The translations under genes and the position numbers were made by a program. DNA of 12,072 nt from positions 1-12,072 of the forward strand of contig SXKQ01000002.1 of NCBI GenBank assembly GCA_005778045.1. Reading direction: 5' to 3'. The DNA comes from Planctomycetia bacterium. Its GTDB lineage: Bacteria; Planctomycetota; UBA1135; GCA-002686595. Below are positions 1 to 7,160 of this stretch, one piece after another; positions within the stretch are counted from its first letter, which is position 1, and every line of letters begins with the position of its first letter. The notes beneath the pieces are model-generated. The model made no database searches. It saw only the letters and a program-made list of their open reading frames with translations, and was not told the DNA's origin.

Positions 1-1
1 C

Positions 2-475
2 AACGCCGGCATCACCCGCGACCAGCTGCTCCTGCGCATGAGCGAGGAGGACTTCGACGCGGTGATCCAGACCAACCTCAAGGGCACTTGGAACTTCATC
101 AAGGCGGCGACGCGCACGCTGATGAAGTGCTCGGGTCGGATCGTGAACATCGGCTCGGTGGTCGGCGTGACAGGCAACGCCGGTCAGGCCAACTACGCCG
201 CCAGCAAGGCCGGCGTGTTCGGCCTCACGCGCTCGGTCGCCAAGGAACTCGCTTCGCGCAAGGTTTGCTGCAACGCCATCGCGCCGGGCTACATCGACAC
301 CGACATGACCGCCGCCATCGACGCCAAGGCCAAGGAGGCCCTCATCGCGTCGATCCCGCTCGGTCGCACCGGCTCGCCCGAGGACATCGCGCTGCTCGTC
401 GACTACCTGTGCGGTCCTGGCGGCGCGTACATCACCGGCCAGACCTTCGTCGTCGACGGGGGCCTTTCGCTCTAG
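2..475 (+). CDS. fabG: 3-oxoacyl-ACP reductase FabG, C-terminal part (5' end outside window)
   Basis: NADPH-dependent reductase of the short-chain dehydrogenase family that reduces 3-oxoacyl-ACP to 3-hydroxyacyl-ACP in type II fatty-acid elongation. The reading frame is open from the first bases, which encode the NAGITRD motif that normally follows the cofactor-binding half, so the N-terminal Rossmann part with the TGxxxGxG motif is off the window. The structural Asn is in NLKG. The catalytic Ser is in NIGSVVG, and the Tyr and Lys are in YAASK; the Ser-Tyr spacing of 13 residues is that of FabG. The end (TGQTFVVDGGLSL) is the standard FabG C-terminus. It is followed at 103 bp by acpP and then fabF, the usual fab cluster order, which supports FabG over another SDR. 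The internal ATG at position 38 is not the true start. Confidence 0.95.
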   Translation, partial: NAGITRDQLLLRMSEEDFDAVIQTNLKGTWNFIKAATRTLMKCSGRIVNIGSVVGVTGNAGQANYAASKAGVFGLTRSVAKELASRKVCCNAIAPGYIDTDMTAAIDAKAKEALIASIPLGRTGSPEDIALLVDYLCGPGGAYITGQTFVVDGGLSL

Positions 476-578
476 CTTTCCAAAGGCGCAGGGAGGACCG
501 CCGGCGCGTCCGCGTCGGCGACCGAAGTCCGCCCCGTGCCTCGTCTAACGTCCAGGCAACGAAACGGAGATCACGAAC

Positions 579-824
579 GTGACCAGCAACACCACCGACA
601 TCCCGGAACGCGTCATCAAGGTCGTCTGCGAAAAGATGAGCAAGACGCCCGAGCAGGTCACGCGCGACTCCTCGTTCATCAACGACCTCGGGGCGGACTC
701 GCTCGACATCGTCGAGCTGGTGATGGAGCTCGAAGACGAGTTCGGCATCTCGATCCCGGATACGGACTCGGAGAAGATCCAGACCGTCGGCAACGCGATC
801 GATTACATCCAGTCCAAGTCCTGA
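579..824 (+). CDS. acpP: Acyl carrier protein
   Basis: Small acidic carrier (81 residues, normal ACP length) that holds growing acyl chains on a 4'-phosphopantetheine arm. The attachment serine is Ser41 in the motif [19 protein letters not shown], matching the DSL signature and the acidic helix II that docks on Fab enzymes. The start is GTG at 579, preceded by GGAG at 566-569 with a 9-base spacer; no ATG gives the right N-terminal length. It lies between fabG and fabF. The 148-base gap before fabF contains a small hairpin, which may help set the higher ACP expression usually needed. Family assignment is firm. Confidence 0.97.
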   Translation: MTSNTTDIPERVIKVVCEKMSKTPEQVTRDSSFINDLGADSLDIVELVMELEDEFGISIPDTDSEKIQTVGNAIDYIQSKS

Positions 825-843
825 GTCCCCGGGGGCGAGCCTG

Positions 844-862
844 TCGGCGGCGCGTTCGCCGA
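844..862 (+). terminator. Small hairpin between acpP and fabF
   Basis: TCGGCG (844-849) and CGCCGA (857-862) form a perfect 6-bp stem with a 7-base loop, 20 bases after the acpP stop. There is no T-run after it, so it is not a classical intrinsic terminator. It could stabilise the acpP end or partly attenuate transcription into fabF. The rest of the 825-972 gap shows nothing recognisable apart from the fabF ribosome-binding site (GGAG at 964-967). Confidence 0.3.
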
Positions 863-972
863 TCGGACCGCGCCTCGCGGAGGATCGTTCGGGCCGGCCG
901 TCGAGCGGGCAGGGTGCGTCCCCGGCCGAGCTTCGCCGCGCCCCTCAGGCAGCTCGTCATCTCGGAGTTCCC

Positions 973-2214
973 ATGCGCAGAGTGGTCATCACGGGTCTGG
1001 GCACCATCAACGCCCTTGGCAACGACCTGGCCACGTCATGGCCTCGGATCGTGGCCGGCGAGAACGGCATCGGTCCGATCACGCGCTTCGACACCAAGGA
1101 CCAGACCGTCAAGATCTCGGCCGAGGTCAAGCTCGACCCGCTGCTGCACTTTCAGGCTCCCGACCAGCGCAAGCTCGATCCCTTCACCATGTGGGCGCTC
1201 GTGGCGACGGACGAAGCCCTGCGCGACGCGGGTCTCGAGCCCGCGAAGGTGAGCGACGAGCTACGCGAGCGCTGGGGCTGCATCATCGGCACGGGCATCG
1301 GCGGCATCACGGGCATCGAGGAGCAGTACCGGGGCCTGTTGGAGAAGGGGCCGCGCCGCGTGAGCCCGCACTTTGTCCCGAAGATCATGGCGAATGCCGT
1401 ATCGGGGCAGGTGGCTATCAGGAATGGCCTGTTGGGGACGTGCTTCACGACCTCGAGTGCCTGCGCCTCGGCCGGTCACGCGATCGGCATGGCATGGCGC
1501 TCGATCCAGTGGGGCGAATCCGACATCGTCGTCACCGGCGGCGCCGAGAGCGCGACCACGCCGCTGTCGCTCGCGGGCTTCGCCAACATGAAGGCCCTCT
1601 CGCAGCGCGCCGATCCGGCTCTCGCCTGCCGCCCGTTTGACAAGGACCGCGACGGCGTCGTGATGGGTGAAGGCTGCGGCATCCTCGTGTTCGAGGAACT
1701 CGAGCACGCCCGCCGGCGTGGCGCGCGCATCTACGCCGAGGTCAAGGGCTACGGCTCGACCGATGACGCGTACCACATCACGGCGCCCGAGGAATCGGGG
1801 CGCGGTCCGGCGCGTGCCCTGCGGCAGGCGCTCGCGCACGCCAAGATCGATCCGACCGCGGTCGACTACATCAACGCGCACGGAACGAGCACGCCGTACA
1901 ACGACGCGATCGAGACGCGCGCCATCAAGCTCGTGTTTGGCGATCACGCCCGCAAGCTGGCGGTGTCGTCGACGAAGTCGATGGTCGGTCACCTGCTCGG
2001 TGCGTCGGCCGCGGTCGAGCTCGTCGTCAGCACGCTCACGATTCACCATGGCGTCGTGCACCCGACGCGCAACTACACGACTCCGGATCCCGAGTGCGAC
2101 CTCGACTACGTGCCCGGGGCCGCGCGCTCGATGAGAGTGCGCAACGTGCTCTCCAACTCGCTCGGCTTCGGCGGGCACAACGTCTCGATCTGCGTCGGCC
2201 AGCTCGAAGGCTAG
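973..2214 (+). CDS. fabF: 3-oxoacyl-ACP synthase II (beta-ketoacyl-ACP synthase, KAS II)
   Basis: Condensing enzyme of fatty-acid elongation: it takes an acyl chain from acyl-ACP onto a cysteine and condenses it with malonyl-ACP. The 413-residue length is that of FabF. The thiolase-fold catalytic set is intact: Cys164 in TTSSACASAGHA, His303 in NAHGTSTPYND, Lys335 and His340 in STKSMVGHLLGASAA. The N-terminus (RRVVITGLGTINALGND) and the C-terminal NSLGFGGHNVSI loop are standard. ATG at 973 is preceded by GGAG at 964-967. It is the third gene of the fabG-acpP-fabF run and is followed at 25 bases by a strong hairpin that probably ends the transcript. FabB or a polyketide KS is less likely given the neighbours. 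Confidence 0.97.
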   Translation: MRRVVITGLGTINALGNDLATSWPRIVAGENGIGPITRFDTKDQTVKISAEVKLDPLLHFQAPDQRKLDPFTMWALVATDEALRDAGLEPAKVSDELRERWGCIIGTGIGGITGIEEQYRGLLEKGPRRVSPHFVPKIMANAVSGQVAIRNGLLGTCFTTSSACASAGHAIGMAWRSIQWGESDIVVTGGAESATTPLSLAGFANMKALSQRADPALACRPFDKDRDGVVMGEGCGILVFEELEHARRRGARIYAEVKGYGSTDDAYHITAPEESGRGPARALRQALAHAKIDPTAVDYINAHGTSTPYNDAIETRAIKLVFGDHARKLAVSSTKSMVGHLLGASAAVELVVSTLTIHHGVVHPTRNYTTPDPECDLDYVPGAARSMRVRNVLSNSLGFGGHNVSICVGQLEG

Positions 2215-2238
2215 CCGCCTCGCTTCGACGCTCACCAA

Positions 2239-2272
2239 CGCCGCGCCGTGGCCATGGGCTCTCGGCGCGGCG
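2239..2272 (+). terminator. Probable intrinsic terminator after fabF
   Basis: CGCCGCGCCG (2239-2248) and CGGCGCGGCG (2263-2272) are perfect 10-bp complements around a 14-base loop, followed by CTTCT. The stem is very GC-rich and starts 25 bases after the fabF stop. The T-tract is short, so termination is likely but not certain. Confidence 0.6.
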
Positions 2273-2362
2273 CTTCTACGCAGTGGGACGGGCGTCCGTG
2301 CGCCGGCCGCGCTCCGAGGACCGCGGTGTCGGGCGCCGGGACGCACAAGGTTGGCCGCTCCC

Positions 2363-2821
2363 ATGAACCAGAAGTTCCAAGACCTGCTGCAGCGCTACGA
2401 GCTCCGGGCGTTTCATCGGGAACACGATCGGCAGAACGAGGACGAATTGTCGCGCCGGTGTCTGCACATCACCGAGGACGTCCCAGAGCGGAAGTACCAC
2501 CATCACTTCCAGAGGCTGCCGGATGCGGACCGCGCGGAGATCCTCAACATGGTCCAGAACTACGTCTGCGAGGCGATCCTGCCCCCGGTGGTGGAGAAGC
2601 TCATGGCGCGTCAGGTGCGCCTCGAGACGATGCAGCTGTTCCAGCGCGAGCTGCTCGATGTTCCGGGCCAGCCGGCCGCGCGCTGCGCGGGTAGTGTGGT
2701 CGTTTCGGCGGGCAGCTTTTTCCATCTCGTTCCTCGCCTTGATCGCGCACCGCGCATGCCCGCCGGGCTCGCCGACTCCACGTGGGGGGGCGTGATAGGA
2801 TCCCGGCATGAACGCCCGTGA
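2363..2821 (+). CDS. Hypothetical protein, 152 residues
   Basis: I do not recognise a family. The first ~105 residues look like a genuine soluble, mostly helical protein with charged amphipathic stretches (for example MNQKFQDLLQRYELRAFHRE and ADRAEILNMVQNYVCEAILP), a histidine cluster (KYHHHF) and no signal peptide or membrane segment. The last ~45 residues are low-complexity and less protein-like, and the frame runs 14 bases into the next gene. ATG at 2363 is chosen over an in-frame TTG at 2351; AAGG at 2347-2350 is a weak and rather distant ribosome-binding site. It follows the fabF terminator and may be the first gene of the cell-wall precursor operon downstream, but nothing shows a shared function. 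Confidence 0.6.
   Translation: MNQKFQDLLQRYELRAFHREHDRQNEDELSRRCLHITEDVPERKYHHHFQRLPDADRAEILNMVQNYVCEAILPPVVEKLMARQVRLETMQLFQRELLDVPGQPAARCAGSVVVSAGSFFHLVPRLDRAPRMPAGLADSTWGGVIGSRHERP
2796..2801 (+). promoter_or_regulatory. AGGA ribosome-binding site / possible extended -10 box (TGATAGGAT) before the pyrophosphorylase gene
   Basis: AGGA at 2797-2800 is a good Shine-Dalgarno core 7 bases before the ATG at 2808 and decides that start. The same bases sit in TG-A-TAGGAT (2793-2801), which fits an extended -10 box. If used, it would start transcription about at the ATG itself, giving a leaderless mRNA. No -35 box is visible. The two readings cannot both be dominant; the ribosome-binding reading is the simpler one. 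Confidence 0.4.
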
Positions 2822-4205
2822 GGACCGTGTTCGAGCGCGTGCTGTCGCAGCTGGGCAGGAGCACCTGTTCCGGCACTGGACGGCCCTGTCCGAGTCCTCT
2901 CGCGCATGCCTGCTCGGCGAGATCGAGAGCGTCGACTTCGACCTCGTGCAGCGCCACCGCGCGCTGGTGCGCGGCGATCTTCCCGCGGGCAAGCAGCCGG
3001 CCTTCGCTCCGGCCGAGGTGTTCCCGCTCGCGCGCAGCGCGTCCCACGAGGCGCGCGCGAGGGAGGCCCAGCAGCGCGGCATCGAGGCGCTCTCCCGCGG
3101 CCAAGTCGGCTACCTGCTGGTCGCCGGCGGCCAAGCCTCGCGTCTGGGCTACGAAGGCCCCAAGGGCGCTTACCGCATCGGACCGGTGAGCGACTGGTCG
3201 CTGTTCGAGATTCACGCGCGCCGGCTGCGCGCCGCCGCTGCGCGCTACGGCCATCCGGCGCCTTGGTACGTGATGACGTCGCGCGGCAACGACGCGCAGA
3301 CGCGCGAGTTCTTCGCCGAGCACGGCTATTTCGGTCTCGACGCGCGCGACGTGATGTTCTTCAGCCAGGCGATGGTCCCGGCGCTCGACTTCGAGGGCCA
3401 CATTCTGATGTCGGCCGAGGATCACCTCTTCCTCGCGCCCAATGGCCACGGGGGCTCGCTCGAGGCCTTTGCGCGTTCCGGGGCGCTCGATGACGCGAGA
3501 CGTCGCGGCCTGCGCCACCTCTCGTACTTTCAGGTCGACAACCCGCTCGCGCCGCCGGCGGATCCGTTGTTCCTCGGGCTGCACGCGCTCGAAGGCGCCT
3601 CGATGTCGAGCAAAGTGGTCGAGAAGCGCGATGCCGCGGAGAAGGTCGGCGTGATCGGTCGCGTCGACGGCAAGCTCTCGTGCATCGAGTACACCGACCT
3701 GCCCGCCGACCTGCGCGAGGCACGCGACGAGCAGGGCAAGCTGCGCTTTGGCGCCGGCAACATCGCCCTGCACGTGATCGACGTGGAGTTCATCGCGGAA
3801 CTCAACCGCGGCGGCCTCCAGCTCCCCTGGCACCTCGCGAAGAAGTCCATGGAGGTCTGGGAGGCGGGGCAAGTCGTCAAGAAGCAGGGCGTCAAGTTCG
3901 AGACGTTCGTGTTCGACGCGCTCGAGCGCTGCGAGCGCAGCGTGACCCTCGAAGTCGCCCGCCAGCGGGAGTTCAGCCCGGTTAAGAACAACGCCGGGGA
4001 AGACAGCCCGGCGACGACGCGGGCGGACCTGTGCCGCCTGCACGCCGAGTGGGTGCGCTCGGCCGACCTGCCGCTGCCGGAACCTGACGAGAGCGGGCTG
4101 CATCCTGTGGAAGTCGACCCGCTGCTCGCGGAAGATCTGGAGACGTTCGTCGCCCGCGGTCGCCATCGGCCGGAAGTTCGCGGGCGCGGACATCTCTACC
4201 GATGA
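2808..4205 (+). CDS. UDPGP-family UDP-sugar pyrophosphorylase (eukaryote-type UAP1-like, probably UDP-GlcNAc pyrophosphorylase)
   Basis: Nucleotidyltransferase that makes a UDP-sugar from UTP and a sugar 1-phosphate in the cytoplasm. At 465 residues it belongs to the UAP1/UDPGP family rather than the bacterial GlmU type: it has no left-handed beta-helix acetyltransferase half. Seen motifs: the nucleotide-binding loop LVAGGQASRLGYEGPKG (residues ~104-120, Arg112 and Lys119), QVDNPL (242-247, Asp244 for metal), SSKVVEK (~267-273), and FSPVKNN (389-395, Lys393), which matches the FSPLKN motif of UAP1 enzymes. This favours GlcNAc-1-P or a related amino sugar as substrate, although glucose-1-P or a broad specificity is possible. 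The stop overlaps the ddl start by 4 bases (ATGA), so the two are probably translated together, consistent with supply of UDP-GlcNAc for peptidoglycan. Confidence 0.9.
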   Translation: MNAREDRVRARAVAAGQEHLFRHWTALSESSRACLLGEIESVDFDLVQRHRALVRGDLPAGKQPAFAPAEVFPLARSASHEARAREAQQRGIEALSRGQVGYLLVAGGQASRLGYEGPKGAYRIGPVSDWSLFEIHARRLRAAAARYGHPAPWYVMTSRGNDAQTREFFAEHGYFGLDARDVMFFSQAMVPALDFEGHILMSAEDHLFLAPNGHGGSLEAFARSGALDDARRRGLRHLSYFQVDNPLAPPADPLFLGLHALEGASMSSKVVEKRDAAEKVGVIGRVDGKLSCIEYTDLPADLREARDEQGKLRFGAGNIALHVIDVEFIAELNRGGLQLPWHLAKKSMEVWEAGQVVKKQGVKFETFVFDALERCERSVTLEVARQREFSPVKNNAGEDSPATTRADLCRLHAEWVRSADLPLPEPDESGLHPVEVDPLLAEDLETFVARGRHRPEVRGRGHLYR

Positions 4206-5269
4206 GCGCACTCGCAGCCGCGAAGCAACAACGAGTCGAATCCCTGTGTGTCGCCGTGCTGTTCGGCGGACGCTCGAGCGAGCGCGAGGTTTCCTTGAGC
4301 AGCGGCAAGGGCATTGCGCGCGCGTTGCGCGGTGAGCTCGTGAGCGGGCGCGCGCTTCCGCGCGAGGTGCTCGAGGTCGAGATCGACTCCAGTGGCCGCT
4401 GGCGTGTGGACGGCGAGGCGCTGACGGCGGAGGTCGCGCTCGCGCGGCTCTCGCGCGTGGACGTGTTCTTTCTCGGGCTCCACGGAGGCGAGGGCGAGGA
4501 TGGCACGGTGCAGGGCCTGCTTGCGTCCTGCGGCCGTGTGCACACGGGTTCCGGCGTGCGCGCCTCGGCGCTGTGCATGGACAAGCTCGCGACGCGCGGC
4601 GTTGCCGAGTCGGTCGGGGTGCGCGTCGCCGCGGGCCTGTGCTTCGGTGTCGCCGACTGGCGTTCGGATCGGGCTGGCACGCTGGCGCGCATGGAAGCGC
4701 TCGGGAAGGACGGTTGGGTGATCAAGCCGCGCTTCGGCGGCTCGTCGATCGCTACGACCGTCACGCGCGAGCGCTCGGCGCTCGAGCCCGGGGTCGAGGC
4801 CGTGCTCGCCACGGGCGATGATGTGCTGGTCGAGGCACGCGTGCCCGGCGTCGAGACTTCGTGTGGCGTGCTCGGTGACCGTGGGGTGTTGCCGCACGCA
4901 CTCATGCCCATCGAGATTCGCCCCGCGAAGGGCGAGTGGTTCGACTACGACGAGAAGTACTCGAGGGATGGTGCTCACGAGCTCTGCCCGCCGCAGTCGG
5001 TGGGGGAGCGCAGCATCGCGCGCATTCGCTTGTCTGCAGCGCGCGTGTTCGCGCGCGCAGGCTGCGAAGGCTACGCGCGCATCGACTTCATCGTGCCGCG
5101 CGAGGGCAACGAGGAACAGGAACCCGTGATGCTCGAGGTGAACACTCTGCCGGGCTTCACCGAGCGCTCGCTGTTGCCGCAGGAGGCGGCCTACGAGGGG
5201 ATCGACTACACCGCGCTGTGCGTGCGCATCCTCGAATCGGCGTTGCGAAGCGCGGCGGTGGGGGCGTGA
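4202..5269 (+). CDS. ddl: D-alanine--D-alanine ligase
   Basis: ATP-grasp ligase that joins two D-alanines for the peptidoglycan stem peptide. At 355 residues it has normal length, with all landmarks: VLFGGRSSEREVS (N-terminal substrate site, Glu29), LGLHGGEGEDG (91-101), SGVRASALCMDK (117-128), the ATP-binding Lys in IKP (174-176) and the GGSS loop (179-182), the FDYDEKY segment (Tyr in the D-Ala site), RIDF (293-296), and the metal ligands Glu312 and Asn314 in EVNTLPG. The Tyr in EKYSRD argues for D-Ala rather than D-lactate specificity. ATG at 4202 overlaps the preceding stop as ATGA; the gene's own stop overlaps dapB as GTGA. Both overlaps suggest translational coupling in a cell-wall precursor operon. 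Confidence 0.96.
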   Translation: MSALAAAKQQRVESLCVAVLFGGRSSEREVSLSSGKGIARALRGELVSGRALPREVLEVEIDSSGRWRVDGEALTAEVALARLSRVDVFFLGLHGGEGEDGTVQGLLASCGRVHTGSGVRASALCMDKLATRGVAESVGVRVAAGLCFGVADWRSDRAGTLARMEALGKDGWVIKPRFGGSSIATTVTRERSALEPGVEAVLATGDDVLVEARVPGVETSCGVLGDRGVLPHALMPIEIRPAKGEWFDYDEKYSRDGAHELCPPQSVGERSIARIRLSAARVFARAGCEGYARIDFIVPREGNEEQEPVMLEVNTLPGFTERSLLPQEAAYEGIDYTALCVRILESALRSAAVGA

Positions 5270-6030
5270 CAGCGCTGCGCGTCGCGGTCCTCGGGGCCCG
5301 CGGGCGGCTCGGTTCTTTCGCGTGCGATCTGCTGCGGCGGACGGAAGGCTTCGAGCTCGTGGCGGCGTGGGATCGCGACAGCGACTGGCGTTCGCTCGCC
5401 CGCGACTCCGGCGCCGTCGTGGCGCTCGAAGCCACGCGGGCAGGTCAGGGCGCCCAGCATGCGCGAGTGCTGCTCGAGAGCGGGCTGCGAGTCGTGGTCG
5501 CGACCTCGGGCGTGGGAGTCGCCGACACCGAGGCCCTCGATCGGCGCGCGCGCGAGCTGGGCTTGGGTGGACTCGTCGTGCCGAACTTCAGTCTCGGTTC
5601 GTGGCTGCTGCAGCGCTTCGCCGCAGAGGCTGCGCTGTGGTTCGAAGGCGCGGAGATCGTCGAGTCGCACCACGAGCGCAAGGCCGACTCTCCCTCGGGC
5701 ACGGCTGGCGAGACGGCACGTCGCATGGCGGAAGAGCGCGCGCAGGGCGGGCTCGAGTCGTTCGCACCGGCCACGCCGCAGTTTCCTGCGCGCGGCGAGG
5801 TCCGGCACGGCATCCCCGTGCACTCGATCCGCTTGCCTGGGCTCTACGCCCACCAAGACGTGCTCTTCGGCGCGCGTGGCGAGGTGCTGCGAGTTTCCCA
5901 CGACATGCACGGGCCCGAGGCCTTCGGTCCGGGGATGCTGGCGGCCCTGCGCTACGCCGCGGCGGCGCACGGCGTCGCGCGCGGACTCGACCCGGCGCTC
6001 GCTCACACGCCGCGCACTCGCGGGAGCTGA
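5266..6030 (+). CDS. dapB: 4-hydroxy-tetrahydrodipicolinate reductase
   Basis: NAD(P)H-dependent reductase of the lysine/diaminopimelate pathway. The proposed product is 254 residues, slightly shorter than E. coli DapB (273). It has the Rossmann motif VLGARGRLG (residues 8-16), the ATSG cofactor loop (79-82), PNFSLG (106-111), the signature ESHHERKADSPSGT (133-146) with catalytic His135/His136 and Lys139, and the C-terminal LPGLYAHQDVLFG stretch equivalent to the domain that closes over substrate. The usual DFT motif after the second strand is replaced by ALEAT, a mild oddity. GTG at 5266 is chosen because it overlaps the ddl stop (GTGA) and gives the correct N-terminus; the frame stays open far upstream inside ddl but that is not coding. 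It supplies meso-diaminopimelate, so the cluster points to a peptidoglycan-making organism. Confidence 0.93.
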   Translation: MTALRVAVLGARGRLGSFACDLLRRTEGFELVAAWDRDSDWRSLARDSGAVVALEATRAGQGAQHARVLLESGLRVVVATSGVGVADTEALDRRARELGLGGLVVPNFSLGSWLLQRFAAEAALWFEGAEIVESHHERKADSPSGTAGETARRMAEERAQGGLESFAPATPQFPARGEVRHGIPVHSIRLPGLYAHQDVLFGARGEVLRVSHDMHGPEAFGPGMLAALRYAAAAHGVARGLDPALAHTPRTRGS

Positions 6031-6083
6031 CTGTGGACGAACCGCGACTTGAGCGTCATCCTTGGGCCTTCGAAGGAGCTCGG

Positions 6084-6167
6084 GCCGGGATGGCGGAACT
6101 GGCAGACGCGACGGATTCAAAATCCGTTTCCCTCACGGGAGTAAGGGTTCGATTCCCTTTCTCGGCA
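6084..6167 (+). tRNA. tRNA-Leu (anticodon CAA)
   Basis: The 84-base class II tRNA folds cleanly. The acceptor stem pairs GCCGGGA (6084-6090) with TCTCGGC (6160-6166), with one G-T pair. The anticodon stem is ACGGA/TCCGT (6111-6115/6123-6127) with a 7-base loop TTCAAAA, giving anticodon CAA at 6118-6120, which reads UUG. There is a long variable arm with a TCCC/GGGA stem, and the T arm is AAGGG-TTCGATT-CCCTT. The discriminator is A6167. The following bases are CCC, so the CCA end is not encoded and must be added after processing. It lies 53 bases after dapB and 29 bases before the next gene, so the downstream mRNA may be released by tRNA 3' processing. Confidence 0.97.
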
Positions 6168-6196
6168 CCCCTCTCCCTCTCGGGCGCGAGGCGCTC

Positions 6197-6811
6197 ATGA
6201 GCGCGTCCCGCTCGCGCAACCCGCGGCTCGCCGAAGCTTTGATCCCGGCGCTGGTGCATCGCATCAACAACACGACCCAGTTGCTCGTGTTGCTGCGCTT
6301 GGTGCTCGCCGAGCCCGATGACGGCGTGCTGACTTCGGCTGGGCCGAGCCTCGCGCACGCCTCGCGTGAGGCGGAGGAGCAGGGCTGGCTCCTCGGCTTG
6401 CTCGCGCGCTCGCTGGGCACGGACCTGCTGCTCGCCCGCGAGGAGCGCGACGGACTCGCTGCGACCCTGAAGCTGCTCGCGGAGGCCCTGCAGCGCCAGC
6501 GCAAGCAACTCGCCCTGCCCGAGCGCGTTCCGATGATGACGATGGCCGACGGCGGCCCGCGCTCCGCGGCGCTGTGCCTCGATCTGGCTGCGCTCGTCTG
6601 GGAGTCCTGCGAGGCGCTCGACGGGGCCTTCTCGCTCTCGCTAGCGCGCGAGGGCGAGCGCTGGGCCGTGCGGCTCTCGCGCGCCGACCTCACGCGCGCG
6701 CAAGCGGAGTTCTTGGCGTGCGAGTGCGCGACGCGCGGCGCGGAGCTCTTCGGCGACGGAGCCGGGTGGCGACTCGAGCTGCCGCTCGAGTGGCTGGCGG
6801 AGCGACGTTGA
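6197..6811 (+). CDS. Histidine-kinase-like protein (DHp-type helix pair with degenerate C-terminal domain), possible phosphotransferase
   Basis: A 204-residue soluble protein. Residues ~10-60 resemble the dimerisation/phosphoacceptor helices of histidine kinases: the segment LIPALVHRINNTTQLL has His21 followed by R-x-N-N, like the H-box HELNNPL. A second helix follows at ~50-75. The C-terminal half (~110-200) has alternating strands (FSLSLAREGERWAVRLS, GWRLELPLEW) that could be a reduced GHKL fold, but I see no N-box, no DxGxG and no GxGxG, so ATP binding is unlikely. This plan resembles ChpT/Spo0B-type histidine phosphotransferases; that role is an inference. ATG at 6197 has GAGG at 6188-6191. 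Its stop overlaps the next start by one base (TGATG), so both are probably co-translated. Confidence 0.65.
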   Translation: MSASRSRNPRLAEALIPALVHRINNTTQLLVLLRLVLAEPDDGVLTSAGPSLAHASREAEEQGWLLGLLARSLGTDLLLAREERDGLAATLKLLAEALQRQRKQLALPERVPMMTMADGGPRSAALCLDLAALVWESCEALDGAFSLSLAREGERWAVRLSRADLTRAQAEFLACECATRGAELFGDGAGWRLELPLEWLAERR

Positions 6812-7101
6812 TGGGAGTGCGCGAGTGGTTGGCACGCGCGCTCGGTACGGAGCACTCCGTTGAAGGCGATCCCACGCGCGTCGCTGCCGTGCAGGCGGTG
6901 CTCGCCGAGCTCGCGCCGCTGGTCGAGCTCGATGGCGGTCGGATCGAGCTCCTGCGCGTCGACGACGATGGCACCGTGCACGTTCGCATGCGGGGCGCGT
7001 GCGCGAGCTGCTCGCAGCAGGCGAGCACGCTGTCGCAGGCGCTCGAGCCGCGCTTGCGTGCGGCGCTGCCGTGGATGCGCGCCTTGAGCTCGGTCGAGTG
7101 A
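6811..7101 (+). CDS. NifU C-terminal-domain (Nfu-like) iron-sulfur scaffold protein
   Basis: A 96-residue protein made of one NifU-C domain, which in this family binds a 4Fe-4S cluster between protomers and passes it to client proteins. Seen: VQAVLAELAPLVELDGGRIELLRV (helix and first strands with the conserved DGG, 41-43), then MRGACASCSQQASTLSQAL with the cluster-binding Cys64 and Cys67 (CxxC), followed by the usual C-terminal helix. The length and the lack of the N-terminal IscU-like part fit standalone Nfu proteins. The start ATG shares its A with the TGA of the preceding gene, and GGAG at 6799-6802 is a good ribosome-binding site. No sulfur-mobilisation gene is nearby, so the client is unknown. 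Confidence 0.9.
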   Translation: MGVREWLARALGTEHSVEGDPTRVAAVQAVLAELAPLVELDGGRIELLRVDDDGTVHVRMRGACASCSQQASTLSQALEPRLRAALPWMRALSSVE

Positions 7102-7106
7102 ACGAG

Positions 7107-7142
7107 CGCGGGCCGCGCGACATATCGGTCGCACGGCCCGCG
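7107..7142. terminator. Bidirectional hairpin between convergent genes
   Basis: CGCGGGCCG (7107-7115) pairs perfectly with CGGCCCGCG (7134-7142); after a single C/A mismatch, GCGAC (7117-7121) pairs with GTCGC (7128-7132), leaving the 6-base loop ATATCG. That is 14 base pairs in a 36-base element, placed 5 bases after the stop of the NifU-like gene and 18 bases beyond the stop of the convergent minus-strand gene. No T-run flanks either side, so it may act as a T-less terminator or as an RNA 3'-end stabiliser for both transcripts. Confidence 0.65.
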
Positions 7143-7160
7143 GGGTGGACGCCCGGCGTC

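Noticed and set aside
1261..2364. 367-residue minus-strand open frame across fabF
   Set aside because: Antisense shadow of fabF with Arg/Ala/Asp-rich composition and no family features.
2601..4211. 536-residue minus-strand open frame
   Set aside because: It is antisense to the pyrophosphorylase gene, whose motifs are clear; the frame is an artefact of high GC and lacks any recognisable domain.
4936..5265. Upstream extension of dapB to 4936
   Set aside because: It lies wholly inside ddl in another frame; the GTG at 5266 gives the normal Rossmann N-terminus and a GTGA overlap.
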